A program made the position numbers and the translations under genes. Positions 35,497-43,339 of a stretch of DNA of 64,000 nt are shown one piece after another (the stretch's first letter is position 1; each line of letters starts with the position of its first letter). The notes beneath the pieces are model-generated. The model searched no databases and had not been told where the DNA came from. It worked only from the letters and a program-made list of their open reading frames with translations. Source of the DNA: Sandaracinobacteroides sp041675905 (GTDB lineage Bacteria > Pseudomonadota > Alphaproteobacteria > Sphingomonadales > Sphingomonadaceae); contig JBAYSX010000011.1 in assembly GCA_041675905.1 (NCBI GenBank), positions 1-64,000 on the forward strand, read 5' to 3'.

Positions 35497-36068
35497 TCCA
35501 GATCGCCCGTCAAGATTGCCGCCAGCCGCTCCAGCCGACGCGCCAGCGACGTGGCATAAACGGAAGCTTCGACCTCGGCGCGCACGCCCCCCATTGCCAG
35601 CGTGATATCGGCATCGAGTTGCCAGCCAGCGGGAACGCCGTCGCGTGCTGCTGCCAGCATATCCGGATGGACGAGCAGCCGCCCGCCACCTTCGGCAGGC
35701 GCCGCCGCCAGAACTTCCGCCACAAGATCGCGCACCGTCGCTTGCGGCAGTTCCGGCATCGTGGCCAACAGCGCTTGCCACCCGGCGATCAGCAATTGCG
35801 CCAGTGAATTCGCCAGTACTGTCGCCAGCTCATCTTGCGCAGCCTGGGCCGTAGCCATCGCCATCTGTAACCGCGCTGCATGGCTGGCGGCGGCGGATTC
35901 GAGTTCCGCCGCAAGCATTGCTTGCGCCGCCGCTTCCCCTTCGGCGCGACCGATGGCGCGCTCGGTGGCGAGCAGATCGGGCAGGGCAGGTTCGGCGGGC
36001 GGGGGCGGGGTTTCCGCAGGCGCGCGACCGAACAATTCGCTCAAATTGACGGGTCGGATGTCAGACAA
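35493..36068 (-). CDS. fliH: Flagellar assembly protein FliH
   Basis: Protein of 191 residues, alanine/glutamate-rich with a predicted long helix (about residues 35-85), and a C-terminal domain similar to the FliH/HrpE peripheral-stalk fold (LLVHPDMLAAARDGVPAGWQLDADITLAMGGVRAEVEA in parts). FliH binds FliI and docks it to FliN. It overlaps the fliG end by eight bases. Low family conservation, but context is decisive. Confidence 0.88.
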   Translation of the reverse strand: MSDIRPVNLSELFGRAPAETPPPPAEPALPDLLATERAIGRAEGEAAAQAMLAAELESAAASHAARLQMAMATAQAAQDELATVLANSLAQLLIAGWQALLATMPELPQATVRDLVAEVLAAAPAEGGGRLLVHPDMLAAARDGVPAGWQLDADITLAMGGVRAEVEASVYATSLARRLERLAAILTGDLE

Positions 36069-37059
36069 AGGCTGGTCCCTTGCCAGGCAGGCTGATGACG
36101 CCTTCGGACGCGAGGCGGCGGGTGGCGGCGGCGATGGCTTTTTGCGCTTCTTCGGCCTCGTCGATCTTTACGGGTCCGCGCGTGCGCATTTCATCTTCCA
36201 GCGATTGCGCCGCCCGTTGCGGCATCGACGCCAGCAGCCGTTGCCGCAAGTTTTCAGGAGCGGCGCGCAACGCCGGAATCAGCAAGTCGGCATCGATGGT
36301 ACGGATCAGGGTTTGCAGTTCGCGATCGTTCAGCGTTTGCAGATCGCTGAATGTAAACAGCGTCTCGGCCAGGATGGCGGCGGCGTTCGGGTCCGCCGCT
36401 GAAAGCGCTTCCAGTGCGATATTCTCGTCCAGGCCAGCCATATTGATCAGATCGGCGGCGCGTTTCATGCCGCCGAGATCGGTGATCGGCTGGCGCGGTT
36501 TTACTTCCGTAATGCGTGCCGTCAGCGCCCGGTCCAGTCCGTCGAGCGCGGTTTGCGTGACCGGCCCCAGCATGGCCACCCGGCGCACCAGATCGGGCTG
36601 GCTGTTCACCGGCAATTTCGCCAGCACCTGGGCGGCGCGCTCGCCGCCGAGATGCGCCAGCACCAGCGCCTGGGCCTGGGGATGCTCGCCATCCAGCAGA
36701 CTGGCGATGGCATAGGGTTCCAGCCAGCGCAGTCGCTCGAACCGGGGCGGTTGCGCGGTTTCGCCCAGGCGTTCGATCATGCCGCTGGCGCGATCTTCGC
36801 CCAGCGCCCGGCCAAAGAGGCCGCGCACCGTGGCGGGGCCATCGCTTACCGCCACCGTCTCGTCAGCGATGGACAAGACTTCATCCAGCAACCGGTCAAT
36901 GGTGGCGGGACTGGCTTCGGCCACCGACAGCATCGCGCGGCCAACCAGTTCCACTTCCCCCGGTTCGAGGCGGGCGAGCAGGACGGCTGCTTCCGGTTCC
37001 TCCAGCAGCAACAGCAGCAGGGCGGTTTTTTCAGCACCTGTAAGATTGCCGTCCATCAT
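36061..37059 (-). CDS. fliG: Flagellar motor switch protein FliG
   Basis: C-ring rotor protein of 332 residues. It shows LTGAEKTALLLLLLEE at the N-terminus, the middle-domain EHPQ motif (GEHPQAQALVLAHL) and DLQTLNDRELQTLIR. The C-terminal torque region is SMPQRAAQSLEDEMRTRGPVKIDEAEEAQ. This charged helix contacts the MotA stator. The ATG overlaps the fliF stop by one base. Length is normal. Confidence 0.96.
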   Translation of the reverse strand: MMDGNLTGAEKTALLLLLLEEPEAAVLLARLEPGEVELVGRAMLSVAEASPATIDRLLDEVLSIADETVAVSDGPATVRGLFGRALGEDRASGMIERLGETAQPPRFERLRWLEPYAIASLLDGEHPQAQALVLAHLGGERAAQVLAKLPVNSQPDLVRRVAMLGPVTQTALDGLDRALTARITEVKPRQPITDLGGMKRAADLINMAGLDENIALEALSAADPNAAAILAETLFTFSDLQTLNDRELQTLIRTIDADLLIPALRAAPENLRQRLLASMPQRAAQSLEDEMRTRGPVKIDEAEEAQKAIAAATRRLASEGVISLPGKGPAFV

Positions 37060-38675
37060 CAGGATTCCTGTTGCGCGGGTTGGGGTTCAGGGGCGGAAAG
37101 CAGTCTGCGGGCGACAGCAGTGGCGCGGGCTGCATCGGTGGATGCGATCAGGCGGGCCTGTTGCAATTTGTCCGCATAATCGACGGGAAGCGGCGCTTCG
37201 TCGACCGTGGCGTCCAGCAGCGCGGGCGTCTCGCGGGTGTCGGGGCTGGCGAGCAGCGGCGCCGTATTCTCTTTGCGGAGATTTTTCATCATCGGCCGGA
37301 CGAGGAAAGCGAGAATGGCGATGGCGACGAGGGCCGCTGCCAGCCATTTCGAGCTTTCGACAACCACCGGCTCTTTCCAGATCGGCAGTGTCGTATCCGC
37401 CGGGGCTACGAACGAACGCGCCGCGACCGCGATCTTGTCTCCGCGTGCGGCGTCATAGCCGACCGCGCCTTCGACCAGTGCCTGCATTTCCTGCAACAGC
37501 CGTGCGTGATCCTGCGCCGGCCCAAGGGCCGCGGCATCGATCGCCACCGCTGCCGTCAACCTCCGAACCTGACCGCCGGAACGACTGGAGACTTCGACGG
37601 CGCGGCTCAGTTCATAATTGCGGGTGGCGGATTCTTCGCTGTTATCGGTCGTCGTCGGTTCGGCGGGTGGTGGCGCTTCGGCGGTGACGGCGGTGGCGGC
37701 CGGGACGGTGTTGGTGGTGGCGCCGGGGATGCCGATGGCGCGCGGTTCGGATGCGTTGCGACGGTCAACCGCTTCGGACCGCAACGCGCCTTCCGGGTCG
37801 AACTTCTCGCTCGCTGCTTCGGTAGCGGTGAAATCCAGATCAATGGCGACTTGCGCCGATACATTTTCCGGCCCGACGATTGGCCCCAGCAGGGTGAGGA
37901 TGGCGTCGCGGGTTCGGGCTTCCATGCGGGCCTGCATCGCCAGGCGGCGGTTGGCGGCATCTTCCAAATGGTTTCCTGGCTCGCCGGCGATCAGTCGCCC
38001 GGTCTGGTCGGCGATGGCGACATGATCGGTCGAAAGGCCAGGGACCGCGCCAGCGACCAGATAAACGATGGCGCGTGCCTGGGAGTCGGACAGGGTGCGG
38101 CCAGGCGCAAGCGTGACAGTGACGGACGCGGTGACGGGGGCCTTGTCCCGCACGAAGGGGGTCGCATCGGGACGGGCGATCAGGACGCGCGCTGCTTCCA
38201 CCCCTTGCAGCGATTCGATGGAGCGGGCGAGTTCGCGTTCCTGCGCACCCTTCAGCCGTGCGCCTTCGATCGCGCGCGACGTGCCGAGCGGCATGTCGGA
38301 AAGCAGATCATAGCCATCGGGTGCGGCGCGCGGCAGACCATCCGCTGCCAGCAGCATCCGCGCCCGGGCATGGTCCTCCGGCGGCAGCAATACCGCGCCG
38401 GTGCGCGAATCGAGCTTCACCTGCATACCGGCTTTTTCCAGCGTCGCGACAACGGCTGCCTTGTCGCCATCGGCAAGCGAGGAATAGAGCGGCGTGCGAT
38501 CTGGCGGCACAAATGCCGCCCACGCCAAAAGCGCCAGCGCTGTCGCCACCGCAAGGGTCGTCGGCCAGAAAGCGCGTTTGGCCAGCGGGTTGGCGCGCAA
38601 CGCGGCGAGCCTTTCGCTGACAGCAGACGGCAGCAGCGATGTGCGTGGGGGTGCCGTCAAAGTATCCGTGGCCAT
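37059..38675 (-). CDS. fliF: Flagellar MS-ring protein FliF
   Basis: Membrane ring protein of 538 residues and base of the flagellum. An N-terminal membrane helix (about 34-54) and a second near residue 440 bracket the periplasmic YscJ/FliF ring domains (DGDKAAVVATLEKAGMQVKLD, ALEGELARSIESLQGV-like QERELARSIESLQGVEAARV). The segment between them carries a disordered insert rich in Ala/Thr/Pro. The C-terminus should bind FliG, encoded next. It starts ten bases after the fliE stop. Confidence 0.96.
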   Translation of the reverse strand: MATDTLTAPPRTSLLPSAVSERLAALRANPLAKRAFWPTTLAVATALALLAWAAFVPPDRTPLYSSLADGDKAAVVATLEKAGMQVKLDSRTGAVLLPPEDHARARMLLAADGLPRAAPDGYDLLSDMPLGTSRAIEGARLKGAQERELARSIESLQGVEAARVLIARPDATPFVRDKAPVTASVTVTLAPGRTLSDSQARAIVYLVAGAVPGLSTDHVAIADQTGRLIAGEPGNHLEDAANRRLAMQARMEARTRDAILTLLGPIVGPENVSAQVAIDLDFTATEAASEKFDPEGALRSEAVDRRNASEPRAIGIPGATTNTVPAATAVTAEAPPPAEPTTTDNSEESATRNYELSRAVEVSSRSGGQVRRLTAAVAIDAAALGPAQDHARLLQEMQALVEGAVGYDAARGDKIAVAARSFVAPADTTLPIWKEPVVVESSKWLAAALVAIAILAFLVRPMMKNLRKENTAPLLASPDTRETPALLDATVDEAPLPVDYADKLQQARLIASTDAARATAVARRLLSAPEPQPAQQES

Positions 38676-38685
38676 ATCTTGCCCC

Positions 38686-39051
38686 TCAGACCGGCATGTT
38701 CATGATGTCGCGATAGGCGGCGAGCAGACGGTTTCGTGCCTGCAACGTCGCCTCGAACGCGATGGAGGCCTTCTGGCGCGCCATCATCACGCTCGCGATG
38801 TCCTGCGTTTCGCCGCGCTCCCACTGGCCGGCGGCGGCGCTGCTTTCCGTTTGCAGGCCGTTTACTGCCCGCAATGCCGTTTCCATCGCCGCGCCAAATC
38901 CACCTGTTTTGGTGGCCGGAATTGCACCGCCCGTTGTGGCGGCGACCTGGCTTAAGCTTGCGCTTTGTTCGAGGATGCGGGCGCGCAACGCGAGCACCCG
39001 GCCAATGCCGGCGACATGACCAATCGAACCGATGGCGTCGATTCCGCTCAT
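38686..39051 (-). CDS. fliE: Flagellar hook-basal body protein FliE
   Basis: Protein of 121 residues joining the MS ring and the rod; it is the first export substrate. The C-terminal FliE block is clear: DIASVMMARQKASIAFEATLQARNRLLAAYRDIMNMPV in parts. Its ATG overlaps the stop of the sigma-54 regulator gene by four bases, so activator and structural genes are translated in series. Confidence 0.94.
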   Translation of the reverse strand: MSGIDAIGSIGHVAGIGRVLALRARILEQSASLSQVAATTGGAIPATKTGGFGAAMETALRAVNGLQTESSAAAGQWERGETQDIASVMMARQKASIAFEATLQARNRLLAAYRDIMNMPV

Positions 39052-40103
39052 TGCAGCCGCGCTCCTTCGGTATGGGCGGCGCTGGCACGCGGGCGGCCCG
39101 CAAGGGCTGCGAGTTTATAGCGCAAAGTCCGTTCGCTGATGCCCAGCCGGCGTGCGGCAAGATTGCGCCGCCCGCCCACTTCGGCCAGCGCCGTGCGGAT
39201 GGCTTCGGCCTCGCGGGTTTTTACTGCTACCGCCAATCCGTCGCGGTCGTCGGGTTCGATTGTGTCCGGTTGCGCGTCGATGCGAATACAGTCGGCGTCA
39301 ATGCGACCGTCGCCCGCCAGAATCGCAGCGCGCTGCAGCACATTATCCAGTTCGCGCACATTGCCTGGCCAGTCATGTCGCACCAGCAGCCGCAGAGCCG
39401 CTTCGGACGGTGGGGCCATGTCGGTTTTCCCCTCTGCGGTGGCATGGCGGGAGAGCAGGGCAGCGGCGAGCGGAACGACATCATCCGGCCGCTGCGCCAG
39501 CGGCTTGAGGGTCAGCGGGAATACCGCCAGCCGCCACAGCAAATCCTCGCGGAAATCACCGGCTGCGGCCATCGCGAACAGATCGCGGTTCGATGCTGCC
39601 AATATCCGCACGTCTATGGCCTGGGGCCGGGTGGCGCCCAGCGGCAAGACCTCCCGTTCCTGCACGGCGCGGAGCAATTTCGCCTGCAGGCCCAGCGGCA
39701 ATTCGCCCACCTCGTCCAGAAACAGGGTTCCGCCACATGCGGCGCGGAACAGGCCGGGGGCCGCCCCTTGCGCGCCGGTGAAGGCGCCGCGTTCATGGCC
39801 AAACAGCAAGGCTTCCAGCATGGCTTCGGGAAGTGCTGCACAATTCACTGCCACAAAGGGCTGGGCAGCGCGTGGGCTATGGTCGTGCAGATAGCGGGCG
39901 AGGACCTCCTTGCCGGAGCCGGACGGCCCGCCGATCAGCACCGTGGATTGACTGGCAGCCACACGCCGGGCAAGTTCATACAGCGCAACGCTGTCCGCAT
40001 CTGCCGCCACCGGGCCGGCGTCTCCGATACCGAAGCGCCTGGTCCAGCCGGCGAAAATAGCTCCTAACGGTGCGGTCGAATCTGCCCCCGAATTTGCAAC
40101 CAT
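39048..40103 (-). CDS. Sigma-54-dependent flagellar activator without receiver domain (FlbD-like)
   Basis: Enhancer-binding protein of 351 residues. The AAA+ domain has Walker A GGPSGSGKEVLAR (about 58-70), the sigma-54 contact loop GAFTGA (106-111), Walker B GGTLFLDEVGELPLGLQAKLLRAVQ in parts and the arginine-finger region. A Fis-type helix-turn-helix (NLAARRLGISERTLRYKLAAL) closes the protein. The N-terminus is only about 35 residues, with no response-regulator receiver, so activity must be controlled in trans or by expression. First gene of the flagellar operon, behind a sigma-54 promoter it could itself activate. Confidence 0.92.
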   Translation of the reverse strand: MVANSGADSTAPLGAIFAGWTRRFGIGDAGPVAADADSVALYELARRVAASQSTVLIGGPSGSGKEVLARYLHDHSPRAAQPFVAVNCAALPEAMLEALLFGHERGAFTGAQGAAPGLFRAACGGTLFLDEVGELPLGLQAKLLRAVQEREVLPLGATRPQAIDVRILAASNRDLFAMAAAGDFREDLLWRLAVFPLTLKPLAQRPDDVVPLAAALLSRHATAEGKTDMAPPSEAALRLLVRHDWPGNVRELDNVLQRAAILAGDGRIDADCIRIDAQPDTIEPDDRDGLAVAVKTREAEAIRTALAEVGGRRNLAARRLGISERTLRYKLAALAGRPRASAAHTEGARLQ

Positions 40104-40156
40104 GCCGCGCTGGCCTCCTTCATCCGATGGGTTGAAAAATATTCACCACAACAGGG

Positions 40157-40175
40157 AAGCAAGGTGCGTGCCAAA
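40157..40175 (-). promoter_or_regulatory. Sigma-54 (-24/-12) promoter of the flagellar operon
   Basis: On the minus strand the sequence reads TTTGGCACGCACCTTGCTT. It matches the RpoN consensus TGGCACG-N4-TTGCW at every conserved position and has the correct GG-to-GC spacing. Transcription would start near 40148, about 45 bases before the activator ATG. Confidence 0.88.
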
Positions 40176-40222
40176 TGGCCGTATAGAAGGAGGATTGACA
40201 GATTTTCCCGGAAAACCGGGGA

Positions 40223-40266
40223 AACCGTCAATACTTTGACGGCAAAGCGTCAAAGTATTGACGGTT
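40223..40266. promoter_or_regulatory. Tandem palindromes, candidate enhancer sites for the sigma-54 activator
   Basis: A perfect 19-base inverted repeat (40223-40241 and 40248-40266, 6-base spacer). Each arm is itself palindromic: CCGTCAA-TACT-TTGACGG at 40225-40242 and CGTCAA-AGTA-TTGACG at 40248-40263. Centres are 22 bases apart, about two helical turns, and roughly 86 and 108 bases upstream of the predicted sigma-54 start site, the usual enhancer distance. It overlaps the tetR stop codon and could alternatively act as its transcription terminator. Confidence 0.6.
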
Positions 40267-40882
40267 ATCTTTTGCGTATGCCGTCAGCCACCAGCTTGTT
40301 GGCAATCCGGGCCACATGTTCGGAATCAACGCGGTCGTCGAGGACGCAATAGCGCAGGCCCAGAAACACGTTCATGCCCATGATGGCCCAGGCATGAATC
40401 TCATCGATATCCTCGCGGATTTCGCCACGTTCCGCTCCGGCGCGCAGGCGATCCAGGATGCGGGCGGCAGTGCCCTCATAGTGGCGCAAATAGCTTTCGC
40501 GGTCGGTGAATTCCGCCTCGTCGATAATGCGATAGACTTCCTTGTGCTCGCGGGCGAAGGCGAGGAAGGCGGCAAGCGCGGCGCCCTCGGCGGCGACGGC
40601 CCCATCCGCAAGCGCCACGGCTTCTCCCGCGTGCTGGCCGACCCGGGCGGACATATCGCGCACGAGCGCCCGGAAGATTTCATCCTTGGCAGCGAAATAG
40701 GTGTAAAAAGTTCCCAGCGACACGCCGGCCCGACGGGTGATGGAACTGATCGAACCGTCGTGAAAGCCTTTCTCGCCGAATTCCAGCGCGGCGGCATCCA
40801 GCAGCGCGCGCCGGGTGCGCTGGCCGCGCGGTGTGCGGGGTTCGCGGTCGCCCTGTGTTTTTCCGGCATCGGATTTCTGCAT
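40265..40882 (-). CDS. TetR family transcriptional regulator
   Basis: Protein of 205 residues. The N-terminal helix-turn-helix is typical: RGQRTRRALLDAAALEFGEKGFHDGSISSITRRAGVSLGTFYTYFAAKDEIF in parts. The C-terminal ligand domain is helical and specific to nothing recognised. The start has a GGGAGG ribosome site; a further upstream in-frame codon is less likely. Divergent from a TonB receptor gene 103 bases away; a palindrome in that gap is a likely operator. It probably represses the receptor-MFS pair until a substrate binds. Confidence 0.92.
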   Translation of the reverse strand: MQKSDAGKTQGDREPRTPRGQRTRRALLDAAALEFGEKGFHDGSISSITRRAGVSLGTFYTYFAAKDEIFRALVRDMSARVGQHAGEAVALADGAVAAEGAALAAFLAFAREHKEVYRIIDEAEFTDRESYLRHYEGTAARILDRLRAGAERGEIREDIDEIHAWAIMGMNVFLGLRYCVLDDRVDSEHVARIANKLVADGIRKR

Positions 40883-40911
40883 CTTTTCCTCCCTGGTTCT
40901 ATGCTTGTGTA

Positions 40912-40940
40912 ATTCAAGTTGAAACATGGTTCAAGTTTCA
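40912..40940. promoter_or_regulatory. Candidate TetR operator between tetR and the TonB receptor gene
   Basis: TTGAAACATGGTTCAA (40919-40934) is a near-perfect 16-base palindrome (14 of 16 positions), embedded in two direct copies of TTCAAGTT. The location, in the 103-base divergent gap, and the size fit a TetR dimer site. Confidence 0.55.
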
Positions 40941-40985
40941 CTATTGTTGATTCCAACAGGGCCACGGGGCCTGAGGGAGGAAATT

Positions 40986-43292
40986 ATGCGTTATTTATCA
41001 GGGATATACGCAGCCCTTGCGGCATCCACGGCGCTCGCTCCGCTTCCAGCGATGGGGCAAGCGACAGCAGTTCAGGATGACCTTTCGGGCACCATCGTCG
41101 TCACCGCCCGCCGACGGGAGGAAAGCCTGCTCGATGTGCCGATCGCAATAACAGCGATCAGCGGCGAGATGCTGGAGCGTACGGGCGCACTCGATATCAC
41201 GTCGATCAGCGAAACCGCGCCGAACGTCACGCTGGAAGTCTCGCGCGGGACAAACACGACGCTGACAGCCTTTATCCGGGGTGTCGGCCAGCAAGACCCT
41301 GTGGCCGGTTTTGAGGCGGGCGTCGGCCTGTATCTGGATGATGTGTATCTCAATCGCCCGCAAGCCGCCGTGCTCGATATTTACGACGTGGAGCGCATCG
41401 AGGTGCTGCGCGGTCCGCAAGGCACGCTTTATGGCCGCAACACCATTGGCGGCGCGGTGAAATATGTGACCAGAAAGCTGGATGCCGACCCGATGCTGCG
41501 CCTGCGCGGCACCCTCGGCACCGATGAACAGGCGGAATTTGTTGCCACGGCCAGTGCGCCGGTTGGCGACGGGACCTTGCGGTTTGGCGGCTCCATCGCG
41601 CGGCTCAGCCGTGGTGGTTTTGGCAAAAATCTGACCACCGGTGACGATAATTATAACAAGGACGTGTGGGCGGGCCGGCTTTCCGCCGAAGTCCATGCCG
41701 ATGATTTCTTTGTCCGCCTGTCCGGCGATTACACGAAGGACAAAAGTAACCCGCGCGGCGGCCATCGGCTGATCCCTGGCCTGGTGTCGGGAATCCCGGT
41801 GCTGGATGATGTCTATGACAGCCGGGGCGGGCTGGATGATCCGAAGCAGGAAGTGGAAGCCTGGGGCGGGGCATTGTTTATCGAAGCGACGCCGAGCGAC
41901 GCATTCACGATGCGCAGCATTACTTCGTACCGCAAGGACGACAGCGGAACGCCCATAGATTTCGACGCCTTGCCCGCCGTCGATGTCGATGTGCCGGCAA
42001 TCTACAACAACAGGCAATTCTCGCAGGAATTGCAATTGCTTTACGATCAGGACAGCTTCAGCGGCATGGTAGGGGCCTATTTTCTCGATGCCAATGCTGA
42101 AACGGCCTTCGATGTGCGCCTGCCCGGTGGCGTAACCGCACTGACATTTGGCGATGTCGACACCAAAACGTTCGCATTGTTCGGTGACGCCACCTATGAT
42201 TTCACCGAACAATGGAGCCTGTCGGTCGGCGCGCGCTACACTTGGGACAAGCGCGAGTCGACCATCTTGCGGCAGGTGTTCCTGGGCGGTGGTTCACCCT
42301 TCTTTGCCGGTAGCGGTACGCTTTTCGCGACGACTTCCGATTTCAGTGGCAAGGAAACCTTCAAGGAATTCACGCCACGCGCCTCGCTCAGCTTCAAGCC
42401 GACCCCGGATCACACGCTTTACGGAAGTTATTCCAAAGGCTTCAAGGGCGGTGGTTTTGATCCGCGCGGGGTCAGCACGGCGGCCCCTGATCTCGATGGC
42501 GACGGCCAGGTCAGCTATGACGAAATTTTCGATTTCATCTCGTTCCAGCCGGAAAAGGTCGACAGTTTCGAACTGGGCTGGAAGGCGTCGCTGTTCGACC
42601 GGCGCGTCAATCTGGGCCTTGCCGCCTTCCACGCGGATTACAAGGATGTGCAGGTGCCCGGCTCCGTCGGCGCGATGATCGACGGCCAGCAGACCTTCAT
42701 CGGCGTGACCACCAATGCCGGGAAGGCACGCATTCGCGGGGTAGAGTTCGAGGGCAATGCCCGCGTCGCCGAAGGGCTGGCCAATGCCCAAGACGCGATC
42801 CGTTTCAACTGGGCGCTGGGCTATATCGACGCCAAATACAAACAGTTCATCGACGCGCGTGGCATCGACGTAGCCGACCGCCGCAAATTCCAGAATACGC
42901 CGAAATGGACGGCGAGTGGCACGCTTGGCTATGAAATTCCGCTGGCGGCGGGCGATCTCTACGCCAGCACCACCTTATCCTATCGCAGCAAGACCTATCA
43001 GTTCGAGGTGCCAGCGGAAGGCCTGGATCAGTCCGGCTATGCACTATGGGACGCCAGCATCGTCTGGACTTCCGGCGACGAGCGGCTCTCTATTGGCATC
43101 CACGGCAAGAATTTGCTGGATAAGCAATATATTGTGTCAGGATATAATTTCATCTCGCAAGATCCCGATAGTGGCGCTTATATCCGCAATGCCGCCGGTT
43201 CGCTGATCCCGACACTGGGCGCGGAAGGGGTGCTGACGGCCTATTATGGCAATCCGCGCCAGGTGTTCGCCACCATCGGATACCGGTTCTGA
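40986..43292 (+). CDS. TonB-dependent outer-membrane receptor
   Basis: Receptor of 768 residues. It has a signal peptide (about 1-24), then a TonB box-like segment GTIVVTARRREESLLDVPIAITAI and the plug domain (VLRGPQGTLYGRNTIGGAVKYVTRKL). A long beta-barrel follows and ends in an aromatic YRF. The IVVTARRR start is typical of the large sphingomonad receptor families. Substrate unknown; pairing with an MFS carrier of the same operon and a TetR repressor points to uptake of an organic nutrient rather than iron. An excellent GGGAGGAAA ribosome site precedes the ATG. Confidence 0.93.
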   Translation: MRYLSGIYAALAASTALAPLPAMGQATAVQDDLSGTIVVTARRREESLLDVPIAITAISGEMLERTGALDITSISETAPNVTLEVSRGTNTTLTAFIRGVGQQDPVAGFEAGVGLYLDDVYLNRPQAAVLDIYDVERIEVLRGPQGTLYGRNTIGGAVKYVTRKLDADPMLRLRGTLGTDEQAEFVATASAPVGDGTLRFGGSIARLSRGGFGKNLTTGDDNYNKDVWAGRLSAEVHADDFFVRLSGDYTKDKSNPRGGHRLIPGLVSGIPVLDDVYDSRGGLDDPKQEVEAWGGALFIEATPSDAFTMRSITSYRKDDSGTPIDFDALPAVDVDVPAIYNNRQFSQELQLLYDQDSFSGMVGAYFLDANAETAFDVRLPGGVTALTFGDVDTKTFALFGDATYDFTEQWSLSVGARYTWDKRESTILRQVFLGGGSPFFAGSGTLFATTSDFSGKETFKEFTPRASLSFKPTPDHTLYGSYSKGFKGGGFDPRGVSTAAPDLDGDGQVSYDEIFDFISFQPEKVDSFELGWKASLFDRRVNLGLAAFHADYKDVQVPGSVGAMIDGQQTFIGVTTNAGKARIRGVEFEGNARVAEGLANAQDAIRFNWALGYIDAKYKQFIDARGIDVADRRKFQNTPKWTASGTLGYEIPLAAGDLYASTTLSYRSKTYQFEVPAEGLDQSGYALWDASIVWTSGDERLSIGIHGKNLLDKQYIVSGYNFISQDPDSGAYIRNAAGSLIPTLGAEGVLTAYYGNPRQVFATIGYRF

Positions 43293-43339
43293 ACGCGCCC
43301 GCATCCCGCGTCGTCCACAGTCCCGGCACACGCGCGCGT

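Noticed and set aside
37071..38705. Plus-strand frame of 544 residues
   Set aside because: Antisense to fliF; composition is glycine/arginine skewed and typical of a shadow frame.
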